From Actinomycetospora sp. NBRC 106378 (GTDB lineage Bacteria; Actinomycetota; Actinomycetes; Mycobacteriales; Pseudonocardiaceae): a stretch of DNA of 64,000 bases. Shown one piece after another: positions 24,243-31,438 of the stretch. The stretch is taken from the NCBI RefSeq assembly GCF_030269685.1, contig NZ_BSTT01000004.1, positions 1-64,000 on the forward strand, given 5' to 3'. The notes under the pieces were generated by a model. The model did no database searches and was not told the DNA's origin. It saw nothing but the letters and a program-made list of their open reading frames with translations. Both the position numbers and the translations under genes were made by a program. The first letter of the stretch is position 1. Every line of letters starts with the position of its first letter.

Positions 24243-24669
24243 TCGTGGTCCACGCTCCGACGTGGATCGTGTCGCCGGACCCCAGCGGCACCGGCGAGCC
24301 GGGCGTCAGCGGCTCGTTGCCGTAGTTGAGCGTGGTCCCATTGGTGGACCCGGCGTCGAGCAGCACCCAGCGGTCGTCCCCGACGGCCAGCAGCATCGCG
24401 TGCAGGTGTGAGACGCCCGGGTCGCGCGGCGGCCCGGTCAGGTCGATGCCGGGATCCCCCGTTCCCGACGCCGGGTCGGTGCCGGTCCGGGCCGGCACCG
24501 GCTCGTCGGCCACGGGACGGCGCCCGATCGCGACCTGCTCCCCGGTGAGCTCCACGGTGAACTCCCGGGGCTCGCGCGGGAAGTCCGGGACCGGCGCCGA
24601 CCGGTCGTCCCGCGCGCACACCAGCTCGTAGTGGTCGCGGTCGGCCCAGACGCGCGCCGTCCAGCCCAT
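24202..24669 (-). CDS. FHA-domain protein
   Basis: This 155-residue cytoplasmic protein has an FHA domain covering roughly residues 50-150. VAIGRRP, DPGVSHLHAMLL, WVLLDAGSTNGTTLNYG and LGSGDTIHVG correspond to the conserved GR, SxxHA and NGT elements that bind phosphothreonine. Its ATG shares a base with the stop codon of the PP2C phosphatase gene. It is the last gene of a kinase-phosphatase-FHA unit, and it is therefore likely to read the phosphorylation set by its two neighbours. Confidence 0.92.
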   Translation of the reverse strand: MGWTARVWADRDHYELVCARDDRSAPVPDFPREPREFTVELTGEQVAIGRRPVADEPVPARTGTDPASGTGDPGIDLTGPPRDPGVSHLHAMLLAVGDDRWVLLDAGSTNGTTLNYGNEPLTPGSPVPLGSGDTIHVGAWTTITVRRPDDGAGPS

Positions 24670-25940
24670 CACGAGGGTCCGTGGTCGGGCGGGTCGACCG
24701 TCGACTCGGCGCGGGTGTCGCGGCGGGGCTGGTCGTCGACGTCGAGCGGGATGAGGATCGGGCCGGTGTCCTCGCTGCCGTCGGGCCGCGGGTCCCACTC
24801 GCCGCCGTCCCCGTCGGCGGGGTCGAGCGGGACCAGGGCGACGGTGGCGTTGTCGTAACCGCCGTCGGCGAGGGCGGCGTCCACGAGGGCGCGGGCGTCG
24901 CCGAGCACGTCGGCCTCGCCGCGGCCCGAGGCGAGGACGGCGGCGAGCCGGTCGGCCTCCGGGATGTGGTTCCAGATCCCGTCGCTGCACAGCAGCAGCA
25001 CCCCGGGGCCCGCGGGCCGGAAGCGGCGGGCCCGGGCCGGACCCTCGGGCGAGTCGTGGCCGAGCCACCGGGTCAGCACGTGGGCGCGCCGGTCGGCGTG
25101 GGCCTGCTCGCGGCTCATCACTCCCGCGGCGGCGATCTCCTCGGCCCACGAGTCGTCGGTGGAGAGCAGCTGGGAGGTGCCGTCGCCGGCGAGCCAGTAG
25201 ATCCGGCTGTCGCCCACCCAGGACACGACGGCCGACCCGCCGCGGGTCACGGCGCCGGTGTAGGTGGTGGCCGGCGGGTCGTTCGGGTCGCCGTGGCGCA
25301 CGAGGTCCGCCGCGGCCTCGGCCGCCGCGCCCGCCCCGGTCGCCGCGAGGTCGTCGAGGTTCTGCACGCCGCGCGCGGTGATCCGGGTCAGCACCGCCGC
25401 CACGCAGGCCTCCGCCGCCGCGAGCGACGCCTCGTCGCCGCGCCGGGCCGAGGCGACGCCGTCGCAGACCGACGCCACCAGGATCTCGCCCTCGGCCGTC
25501 GCGATGCGGCCCAGCGCACAGGCGTCCTCGTTGCGACGCCGGCGCAGGCCCCGGTCGGTGACCGCGGCGGCCGGGCCGAGGCGGAACTCCACGTGGTCGC
25601 GCACCGCCGGGCGGCGCGTCCCGCAGCGGCCGCACACCACGTCCTGCGCCTCGTCGACGCTCGCCCCGCACTCGGGGCAGTCCGCCGTCTCGATCTGGGT
25701 GCGCGTCGCCTCCAGCACGGCCCGCAGGTCCGTGTGCTCCCCGGCGCTGCCCGCGGGCCCGACGGACTGCACGGGGACGCCCCCGGTCGGATCCGGGTCG
25801 TCCGGATCCGCGGTGGCGGGATCGAGGGTGGTGCCGGACGGATCGCGATCCGGTCCGCCCCGATCCGGACCCGGGCGAGCGGAGCGATCCGGGTCGCCGG
25901 GGCCGTTCGTCGGGGACGGCGGCGCGGAGGACTCGGTCAC
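24669..25940 (-). CDS. PP2C-family serine/threonine phosphatase with zinc ribbon
   Basis: This 423-residue protein begins with a disordered Pro/Asp-rich segment. A zinc-ribbon follows, with CPEC at 88-91 and CGRC at 103-106, and then a PPM/PP2C catalytic domain with RNED (136-139), CDGV (around 160), WVGDSRIYWL, LLLCSDGIWNH and DNATVALV. These supply the metal-binding aspartates, so it should be an active metal-dependent protein phosphatase. It overlaps the kinase gene by four bases and the FHA gene by one. The zinc ribbon is shared in style with the kinase partner. Confidence 0.92.
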   Translation of the reverse strand: MTESSAPPSPTNGPGDPDRSARPGPDRGGPDRDPSGTTLDPATADPDDPDPTGGVPVQSVGPAGSAGEHTDLRAVLEATRTQIETADCPECGASVDEAQDVVCGRCGTRRPAVRDHVEFRLGPAAAVTDRGLRRRRNEDACALGRIATAEGEILVASVCDGVASARRGDEASLAAAEACVAAVLTRITARGVQNLDDLAATGAGAAAEAAADLVRHGDPNDPPATTYTGAVTRGGSAVVSWVGDSRIYWLAGDGTSQLLSTDDSWAEEIAAAGVMSREQAHADRRAHVLTRWLGHDSPEGPARARRFRPAGPGVLLLCSDGIWNHIPEADRLAAVLASGRGEADVLGDARALVDAALADGGYDNATVALVPLDPADGDGGEWDPRPDGSEDTGPILIPLDVDDQPRRDTRAESTVDPPDHGPS

Positions 25941-26983
25941 GGCGGGAAGGCTCCTGTCTGGGCGTGCGGGGACGACGGGGTGCGGGGCGGCAGGGAGCCA
26001 TCTTGGTGCACGAGGTCCCGGCCGTCCGGCAGACCCACGCCGTGATCGTCGGGTTGCCCCGGGAGGGTGGTCCACCTCCCCGTCCGGTGCAGCGCGAGGG
26101 ACACGTCGCCGACCAGTTCCGCGACGTCGGGATGGCGCAGCCCGGGGTCGGTCGCGGTGGCCCGCCGCACCACCGCGTCCAGCACCGACGGGGCCCGCGG
26201 CGGCCCCAGGTGCCCCAGCACGGGCGCGCCGAGCAGGACGTCCAGGCACCGCCCGAGCGCGAACACCTCGGAGGCCACGGACGGCCCGGCGCCCCCCGGG
26301 GTGATCTCCGGCGCGAGGAAGCCGTCGGTGCCCCACACCGGGCTGGTGCGGTCGTCGGCGCGGCGCAGCGACCCGAGGTCGGCGAGCACCGGACCGGTCG
26401 CGGTGCGCAGCACGTTGGCGGGCTTGAGGTCGGCGTGCAGCAGTCCGAGCGCGTGCAGGTGGGTGATGGCGGGGGCGACGGCCGCCACGACCCGCGCGGC
26501 CTCCTCGGGCGGCAGCGGGCCGCGCGCCGGCGAGCCGTGGAGGCGGTCCAGCACGAGCCGGGTGCCGGCGTGGTCGACGACGTCGCGCAGCCCCACCAGG
26601 GCCGGGTGACCGCGGCCCAGGAGGGCCTCCGCCGTGGTGCTGTCGTCGCGGACCCGGGCGACGACCACCTCGTCCCCGCCCACGACGTCGTGCGCGAGGT
26701 AGAGCCACGCCCCACCGCGGGCCAGGACGTCGACGACCCGGTACCGACCGGCGAGGACCGTGCCGGGCGCGAGGTCGGGGCGCAGGTCCACCCGCTGCCG
26801 GCAGGCGGGGCACGTCCCGGTGAGGCGGCCCGGGCGCCCGTCGCGCCCGCGCCCGACCGGGGCGTCGCAGTGCGGGCACGTGCGCCGGTGCTCGGGCAGG
26901 AGGCCCGCGGGGTCGGTGGGGAACGACCCGGCGTCGGGAAGGGGTGGCCGCAGACGGCTCGACCGCACACGTCCGTCCACCAC
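25937..26983 (-). CDS. PknG-like protein kinase with zinc-ribbon N terminus and altered ATP-lysine
   Basis: This 348-residue protein has a CxxC zinc ribbon (CPHC 36-39, CPAC 58-61) ahead of a kinase domain, a layout recalling PknG. Present are a glycine-rich loop ARGGA (88-92), the catalytic loop HADLKPAN (183-190), a DLG metal motif (202-204) and APE (224-226). The beta-3 lysine that positions ATP is not seen. The VAIK position reads VVVAR with R110. Kinase activity is therefore uncertain. It is the first gene of the overlapping kinase, phosphatase, FHA unit. ATG 26983 is preceded by the 59-nt repeat region of the VOC gene on the other side. Confidence 0.85.
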   Translation of the reverse strand: MVDGRVRSSRLRPPLPDAGSFPTDPAGLLPEHRRTCPHCDAPVGRGRDGRPGRLTGTCPACRQRVDLRPDLAPGTVLAGRYRVVDVLARGGAWLYLAHDVVGGDEVVVARVRDDSTTAEALLGRGHPALVGLRDVVDHAGTRLVLDRLHGSPARGPLPPEEAARVVAAVAPAITHLHALGLLHADLKPANVLRTATGPVLADLGSLRRADDRTSPVWGTDGFLAPEITPGGAGPSVASEVFALGRCLDVLLGAPVLGHLGPPRAPSVLDAVVRRATATDPGLRHPDVAELVGDVSLALHRTGRWTTLPGQPDDHGVGLPDGRDLVHQDGSLPPRTPSSPHAQTGAFPP

Positions 26984-27050
26984 GTACCTCGCTCACCCGA
27001 CGCCGTCCGCGGACGGTCCGGACACGATACCTCCGCCGGGGCCCACCCCC

Positions 27051-27109
27051 CGTGGCAGGAAAGCGTCGTCGCTGCCACCGGACGACGGCAACGACGCGTT
27101 CCTGCCACG
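27051..27109. repeat. Long-arm palindromic repeat, copy 1
   Basis: The arms 27051-27072 and 27088-27109 are inverted copies of each other over 22 bases with two mismatches. The left arm starts CGTGGCAGGAAAGCGTCG. The loop is 15 bases. The element lies seven bases beyond the stop codon of the VOC gene. Copy 2 lies on the other side of that gene. Confidence 0.87.
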
Positions 27110-27116
27110 GACAGGG

Positions 27117-27554
27117 TCAGTCGAGGCAGAACTCGTTGCCCTCGGGGTCGGCCATGACGATGTTGCCGCCGACGAGGGGCGGGGCGGGCTCGACGCGCAG
27201 GAGCCGGGTCGCGCCGTGGGCGACGAGCCGCTCGGCCGCCGCCTCGAGCGCGGTCATCCGCTCGTCGCCGGTGAGGCCGACCGCGGCGCGCAGGTCGAGG
27301 TGCATCCGGTTCTTCGCGGTCTTGTCCTCCGGCACGCGCTGGAAGAACAGGCGCGGACCGTGACCGTCCGGGTCCACGGCGGCGGACGCGTCGTTGCGCT
27401 GCTCCGGCGGCACGCCCCACGCCTCGAGCGCCTCGTCCCACGTCGTGAACGGGGGCGGCGGGGGCTGCACCCGGTAGCCGAGCGCCGTCGCCCAGAACTC
27501 CGCGAGCGCGCCGGGGTCGTGCGCGTCCACCGTGACCTGCACCTCGAGGCTCAT
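27117..27554 (-). CDS. VOC-superfamily (glyoxalase-fold) protein
   Basis: This single-domain protein has 145 residues, beginning LEVQVTVDAHDPGALAEFWATALGY. A metal-ligand-like histidine lies in KNRMHLDLRA, and the end NIVMADPEGNEFCLD is characteristic of VOC/glyoxalase-like proteins in actinobacteria. The reaction is not predictable, and many members are bleomycin-resistance-like or of unknown function. The gene is bracketed on both sides by copies of the same palindromic repeat, which may point to movement as a unit. Confidence 0.88.
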   Translation of the reverse strand: MSLEVQVTVDAHDPGALAEFWATALGYRVQPPPPPFTTWDEALEAWGVPPEQRNDASAAVDPDGHGPRLFFQRVPEDKTAKNRMHLDLRAAVGLTGDERMTALEAAAERLVAHGATRLLRVEPAPPLVGGNIVMADPEGNEFCLD

Positions 27555-27578
27555 GGCGCCATCGTGGCGCCCCTCCCC

Positions 27579-27635
27579 GTGGCAGGAAAGCGTCGTTGCT
27601 GCCACGGGGCGACAGCAACGACGCTTTCCTGCCAC
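27579..27635. repeat. Long-arm palindromic repeat, copy 2 (perfect arms)
   Basis: A perfect 23-bp inverted repeat with an 11-base loop: the left arm begins GTGGCAGGAAAGCGTCGTTG at 27579 and the right arm ends at 27635. It lies between the divergent VOC gene and the secreted lyase-like gene, so it cannot be a simple shared terminator. The rest of the 224-base spacer shows only a short GGGGCCGACC duplication. Confidence 0.9.
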
Positions 27636-27778
27636 TGGGGCCCACCGGGGCCGACCGGGGCCGACCCGGACAGCGACCACCTGGCGGACGGCCGTCGCAG
27701 GGCGTGTGGCATCTTCGTCCGGCACCGCCCGATCGGGGGACGTGGCGGTCCCGCGACCGGACGTCACCCGAGGAGCCC

Positions 27779-29692
27779 ATGAGAACGAGCTGGGTGCTCG
27801 GACTGCTGCTCGTGGCCGCCCTCCTCGGCGGGGGCGCGCCCGCGCTCGCCCAACAGGCCCCGCCGGCGTCCGCCGGGTCGTTCGTGCCGCTGCAGGCGGC
27901 GCGGCTGTTCGACTCGCGCGTCCCGACGAAGGTCGTCGACCGCGGGTTCACGACGGCCGGTCCGCTCGGCCCGGGCCAGACGGTCTCGATCCCGGTCGCG
28001 GGCCGGGGCGGGGTGCCCGACACCGGCGCCGGCACCGTGGTCCTCAACGTCACCGGCACCACGCTGTTCGGCTCGACCTACATGACCCTGTGGCCGCAGG
28101 ACGCGCCGCGCCCGCCCACCTCGACGCTGTCGCTCGCCCCCGAGGCGCCGGTGACGAAGACCGTGGTCACGAAGCTCGGCGGGGGCGGCGCGGTCAGCCT
28201 GTTCAACGTCACGGGGCTCTCCGACGCGACCGTCGACGTCGTCGGCTGGTTCCCGGAGAACTCCCCGCTCGCCTCCGGGGTGCCGCAGCGGGTCCTCGAC
28301 ACCCGCGCGGAGGGTGTGCTGCAGCCGGGGGAGCAGCGCCGGGTGCAGATCGACGGCCGCGGGTTCGCGCCCGCGCCGCCCGGCTCGTCGGTGCTGCTCT
28401 CCCTGACCGGCACCGACGCCTCGCAGCCGACCACGCTCAGCGCGTGGGGTACCGGCGGCCCGAAGCCGTTCGCCCCGCAGCTCACGCTCGTGCCGGGCGA
28501 CACGCTGCCGAACATGACGATCGTGCCGGTCGGTGACGACGGGTCGATCACGGTGGCCAACCAGGCCGGGACCGTCGACCTGCTCGCGGATCTGGTCGCG
28601 GTGGTCCCGACCGCCGTCGGGCGGGCCGTCACGCCCTCCCGGCTCTACGACAGCCGGACCCCGGACCCGGAGACGGCCGCCGTCGGGACGGGGCCGCTGA
28701 CGCCGGGGCAGATCCGGACGGTCCCCGTCCTCGGCCGCGCGGGGGTCCCGACGACGGGCGTCTCCTCGGTCCTGCTCAACGTCACCGGGCTGGGGCCCGC
28801 GAACAACGGCGCGATCGGCGTCTGGGGCGCCGGCCCGCCCCCGACCACGTCGGCCGTCGTCGTCCCGGCGGGCGCCGTGCGCCCCGGCTTCGCGGTGGTG
28901 CCGGTCAGCCCGCAGGGCACCGTCCAGGTCGCGGACGCCGGGTCGGCCATGCACGTCGTGCTCGACGTCGTCGGCTTCCTGGCGGGCACGCCCGGGACGG
29001 CGTCGGCGGCATCGGCCGGAGCCGCCGCGGTGCCCGGCGGGCCCGCCCCCGACGGCGGCCGCCTGCTCTGGCAGGCCGACTACGCCGACGGGCTCGCGAA
29101 CTACCGCTCCACCCCGTGGAACAACGTCGGCGCGGCGGCTCCCGCCGTCGTCGGGACCGGCCTCGGCCCGGCGCTGCAGGTGTCGATGCCCGGCGGGGGT
29201 CAGCGCGCCGAGCTCGAGCCGAACTTCCGGTCGCTGCGCAACGGCGACGACCTGTTCTTCGGCTTCTCGGTGACGCTCGCGCCCGGGTTCCCGGTGGGGA
29301 CCGACGACTGGCAGGTGATCACCCAGTGGAAGAACGACGGCACCGGGTCGCCGCCGATCTCGGTCAAGGTCGGGGGTGGCCAGTTCCAGCTCGACGGCGG
29401 GTTCGACCGCGGCGCCCCGTTCGAGATCCCGATGGGCGCGGCGACGCCGGGGCGGGCGCAGGCGGTCGTGGTCCACGTGCGGTTCGCCGAGGGCGGCGGC
29501 TCGGTGGACACCTGGGTCGACGGGAAGCAGACGATCCGCGGGTTCCGTCCGCCGGCCGGCACGCTCTACTCCGGCACGACCAGTTACCTCAAGACCGGCA
29601 TCTACCGGAGCACCGCCATCGGCCAACCGGGGACGCTGTTCTTCGACGACTGGCGGATCGGGACGAGCTACGCGGCGGCATACCCGCGTTGA
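27779..29692 (+). CDS. Secreted protein with three tandem beta modules and a polysaccharide-lyase-like domain
   Basis: This 637-residue protein begins with a signal peptide ending ALA at residue 24. Three related modules of about 120 residues follow, each opening with a RLFDSR, RVLDTR or RLYDSR motif. The modules carry VLNVTG/LLNVTG in the middle and close with VDVVGWF or LDVVGFL. From about residue 430 to the end is a domain resembling the heparin-lyase/alginate-lyase-like Polysacc_lyase fold (ELEPNFRSLRNGDDLFFGF, WQVITQWKNDG, YLKTGIYRS). It probably binds and may cleave extracellular polysaccharide. A shorter lipoprotein with the same domain is encoded at 30587-31438. ATG 27779 is used. Confidence 0.8.
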   Translation: MRTSWVLGLLLVAALLGGGAPALAQQAPPASAGSFVPLQAARLFDSRVPTKVVDRGFTTAGPLGPGQTVSIPVAGRGGVPDTGAGTVVLNVTGTTLFGSTYMTLWPQDAPRPPTSTLSLAPEAPVTKTVVTKLGGGGAVSLFNVTGLSDATVDVVGWFPENSPLASGVPQRVLDTRAEGVLQPGEQRRVQIDGRGFAPAPPGSSVLLSLTGTDASQPTTLSAWGTGGPKPFAPQLTLVPGDTLPNMTIVPVGDDGSITVANQAGTVDLLADLVAVVPTAVGRAVTPSRLYDSRTPDPETAAVGTGPLTPGQIRTVPVLGRAGVPTTGVSSVLLNVTGLGPANNGAIGVWGAGPPPTTSAVVVPAGAVRPGFAVVPVSPQGTVQVADAGSAMHVVLDVVGFLAGTPGTASAASAGAAAVPGGPAPDGGRLLWQADYADGLANYRSTPWNNVGAAAPAVVGTGLGPALQVSMPGGGQRAELEPNFRSLRNGDDLFFGFSVTLAPGFPVGTDDWQVITQWKNDGTGSPPISVKVGGGQFQLDGGFDRGAPFEIPMGAATPGRAQAVVVHVRFAEGGGSVDTWVDGKQTIRGFRPPAGTLYSGTTSYLKTGIYRSTAIGQPGTLFFDDWRIGTSYAAAYPR

Positions 29693-29808
29693 ACGGGGGG
29701 TGGCGTCGTCCCCTGCCTCCCGGTTTGCCATGCTGGCGCGACCGGTCCGGCCGCACCGCAATCGGTTGCGCGCCGGGTCGCCCGCGACGTCGGCACCACG
29801 GAGACGCA

Positions 29809-30135
29809 GTGACCTCATCGACCCCAGCGCCGGGGACCCCGTCGAGCCCTGCCGCCGGTGCCCCCGATCAGCCCTCGTCCGGCCGTCACGGGACCGACGA
29901 CGACGCCCGCGGCCGGTCGGTCTCCGACGCGGCCTCGGGCGGGGCGAGCTCGGACCTGACGCAGGCGGCCGAGGAGGCCGAGCGGGCGCTCGCCGAGATG
30001 GCGAAGGCCGCGGAGCGGGCGGTCGCCGAGGCGCACGACGACGGGCACTCCGCCGTCACCAGGGGGTACGAGGAGGCCCGGCGGGCCGCCGAGCAGGCGT
30101 ACGAGCAGTCGTCGGTCCGGGCGGGACGTCCGTAG
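29809..30135 (+). CDS. Small coiled-coil protein of unknown function
   Basis: This hydrophilic protein has 108 residues. The first 45 are Ser/Pro/Gly-rich and disordered. Residues 48-100 form an Ala/Glu/Arg-rich helix with heptad character (AAEEAERALAEMAKAAERAVAEA). There is no signal peptide or membrane segment. GTG 29809 has GGAGA seven bases upstream. It is not recognised as a named family. The GTG of the next gene follows after 31 bases, so they are probably cotranscribed. Confidence 0.65.
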   Translation: MTSSTPAPGTPSSPAAGAPDQPSSGRHGTDDDARGRSVSDAASGGASSDLTQAAEEAERALAEMAKAAERAVAEAHDDGHSAVTRGYEEARRAAEQAYEQSSVRAGRP

Positions 30136-30166
30136 GTCGGCGCGACGCGCGGGAGGGGGCCGCGGG

Positions 30167-30562
30167 GTGGGCGTCCACACCAGGGTGACCGAGCAGGGGG
30201 TCCTGCTCCGCTTCACCGGTCGTGACCGCGTCTACGCGTTCCGCACGGGGCTGTTCCTGCCCATGGACCGGGTCCTCGGGGCGCGCACCCTGGGCCGCCG
30301 GGACGCCGTCGTCGCGAGCCCGCGGGTGCACCTGCCCGGCATCAGCGTGCCGGGCCTGCTGCGTGCCGGGACCTACGGCGTCGGCGAGCGCCGCCAGCTG
30401 TGGATGGTGCACGCGGCCACCACCCTGCTCGCGATCTACCTGCGCGGCGAGCCGTACCACCGGGTGGTGGTGGAGGTCGAGGACCCGGAGACGATGTCGA
30501 GGATCATCAACGACGCGATCCCCCCGCGGGGCCTGCCGTCGGGACGGCGTCCGACCGTCTGA
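30167..30562 (+). CDS. Conserved hypothetical protein, small beta-rich domain
   Basis: This 131-residue protein has no signal peptide and no clear family name. Alternating beta strands and a final amphipathic helix (DPETMSRIINDAI) give an outline like a pleckstrin-homology-type fold. The N-terminal VLLRFTGRDRVYAFRTGLFLPM and the central LPGISVPGLLRAGTYG are well-formed and look conserved. Fold assignment is a guess. It lies downstream of the coiled-coil protein and converges on the lipoprotein gene. Confidence 0.65.
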   Translation: MGVHTRVTEQGVLLRFTGRDRVYAFRTGLFLPMDRVLGARTLGRRDAVVASPRVHLPGISVPGLLRAGTYGVGERRQLWMVHAATTLLAIYLRGEPYHRVVVEVEDPETMSRIINDAIPPRGLPSGRRPTV

Positions 30563-30586
30563 GCAGCCCGGGGCGGACCGGACCGG

Positions 30587-31438
30587 TCAGCCCTTCGGAC
30601 CTACCAGCGCCGACGCCGACTCGTAGCTGTCGGCCACGCGGGCGTCCACGAGGAACAGGTTCGCGGTCTGGGAGATCGCGGAGTCCCGGTAGATGCCGGT
30701 CTTGAGGTAGGAGTCGTCCCCCTCGTACCGGGTGCCGCCGGGCGGCTTGTAGCCGGAGATCCGTTGCTGGCCGTTCTGCCAGACGTCCACCGAGGCCTTC
30801 GACGGGTCGGTGGAGAAGACGATGTGCACCACGATGTCGGTCTGGCGGCCGGTGAGGGCCGGTCCGATCGGCGTCGAGAAGTAGGTGCCGCCCGGGTCGT
30901 CGCCGCCGGCCCCGCCGTCGAGCTTGAACTGGCCGCCCTCGACCTTCACCTCGATGGGCGGGCTGCCGTCCCCGGAGTTCTTCCACTGGGCGAGGACCTG
31001 CCACCCGTCGGCGTTCACGGGGAAGTCGGCCGGGAGGTTCCACGCGAAACCGAACCAGGCCTCGTCGCCCTCGCGGTAGAACTTGATGTTGGGCTCGAGC
31101 TCGCTGCGCCGCCCGCCGCCGGGGACGGTGAACTCGAGGGCCTTCGCCCCGGTGATGCCGGGCGCGTCGACCAGCTTCGGCGGCGGGGCCCCGTCGTTGT
31201 TGTAGGGCGTGTCGCGGAAGTTGGCGAGCGGGTTCGGGCCCGAGAGCGACGCCTGCCAGATCGGCGCCGGCACGGTCGCCGGGTCCGGCGCGCCGGTCAG
31301 CGGCGGCGGGGTGTCGGTCGCGGTCACACCCGACCCGCCACCCGTGGAGCGGGCGGGCTCGTCGGTGGAGCAGCCGACCACCACGCCCGCGACGAGCAGC
31401 AGCGAGACCGCGGCACCGAGCAGGCCGTGGGTCCTCAC
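30587..31438 (-). CDS. Polysaccharide-lyase-like lipoprotein, paralogue of 27779-29692
   Basis: This 283-residue protein starts at GTG 31438 and has a lipoprotein signal with lipobox VVGC. A Ser/Thr/Pro linker then leads into a domain strongly resembling the C-terminal part of the protein at 27779-29692. Shared stretches include ELEPN, GWQVLAQWKN, GDGSPPIEVKVEGGQFKLDGG and YLKTGIYRD. It should be anchored to the outer face of the membrane. Its start overlaps the prfC stop by four bases, so it is translationally coupled to a translation factor, an odd partner. Catalytic residues of known lyases could not be confirmed by eye. Confidence 0.83.
   Translation of the reverse strand: MRTHGLLGAAVSLLLVAGVVVGCSTDEPARSTGGGSGVTATDTPPPLTGAPDPATVPAPIWQASLSGPNPLANFRDTPYNNDGAPPPKLVDAPGITGAKALEFTVPGGGRRSELEPNIKFYREGDEAWFGFAWNLPADFPVNADGWQVLAQWKNSGDGSPPIEVKVEGGQFKLDGGAGGDDPGGTYFSTPIGPALTGRQTDIVVHIVFSTDPSKASVDVWQNGQQRISGYKPPGGTRYEGDDSYLKTGIYRDSAISQTANLFLVDARVADSYESASALVGPKG

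Noticed and set aside
24669..28062. Very long minus-strand frames across the kinase and VOC genes
   Set aside because: Only the parts beginning at GTG 25940 (phosphatase) and ATG 24669 (FHA) show domains. Upstream extensions are out-of-frame readings of neighbouring genes.
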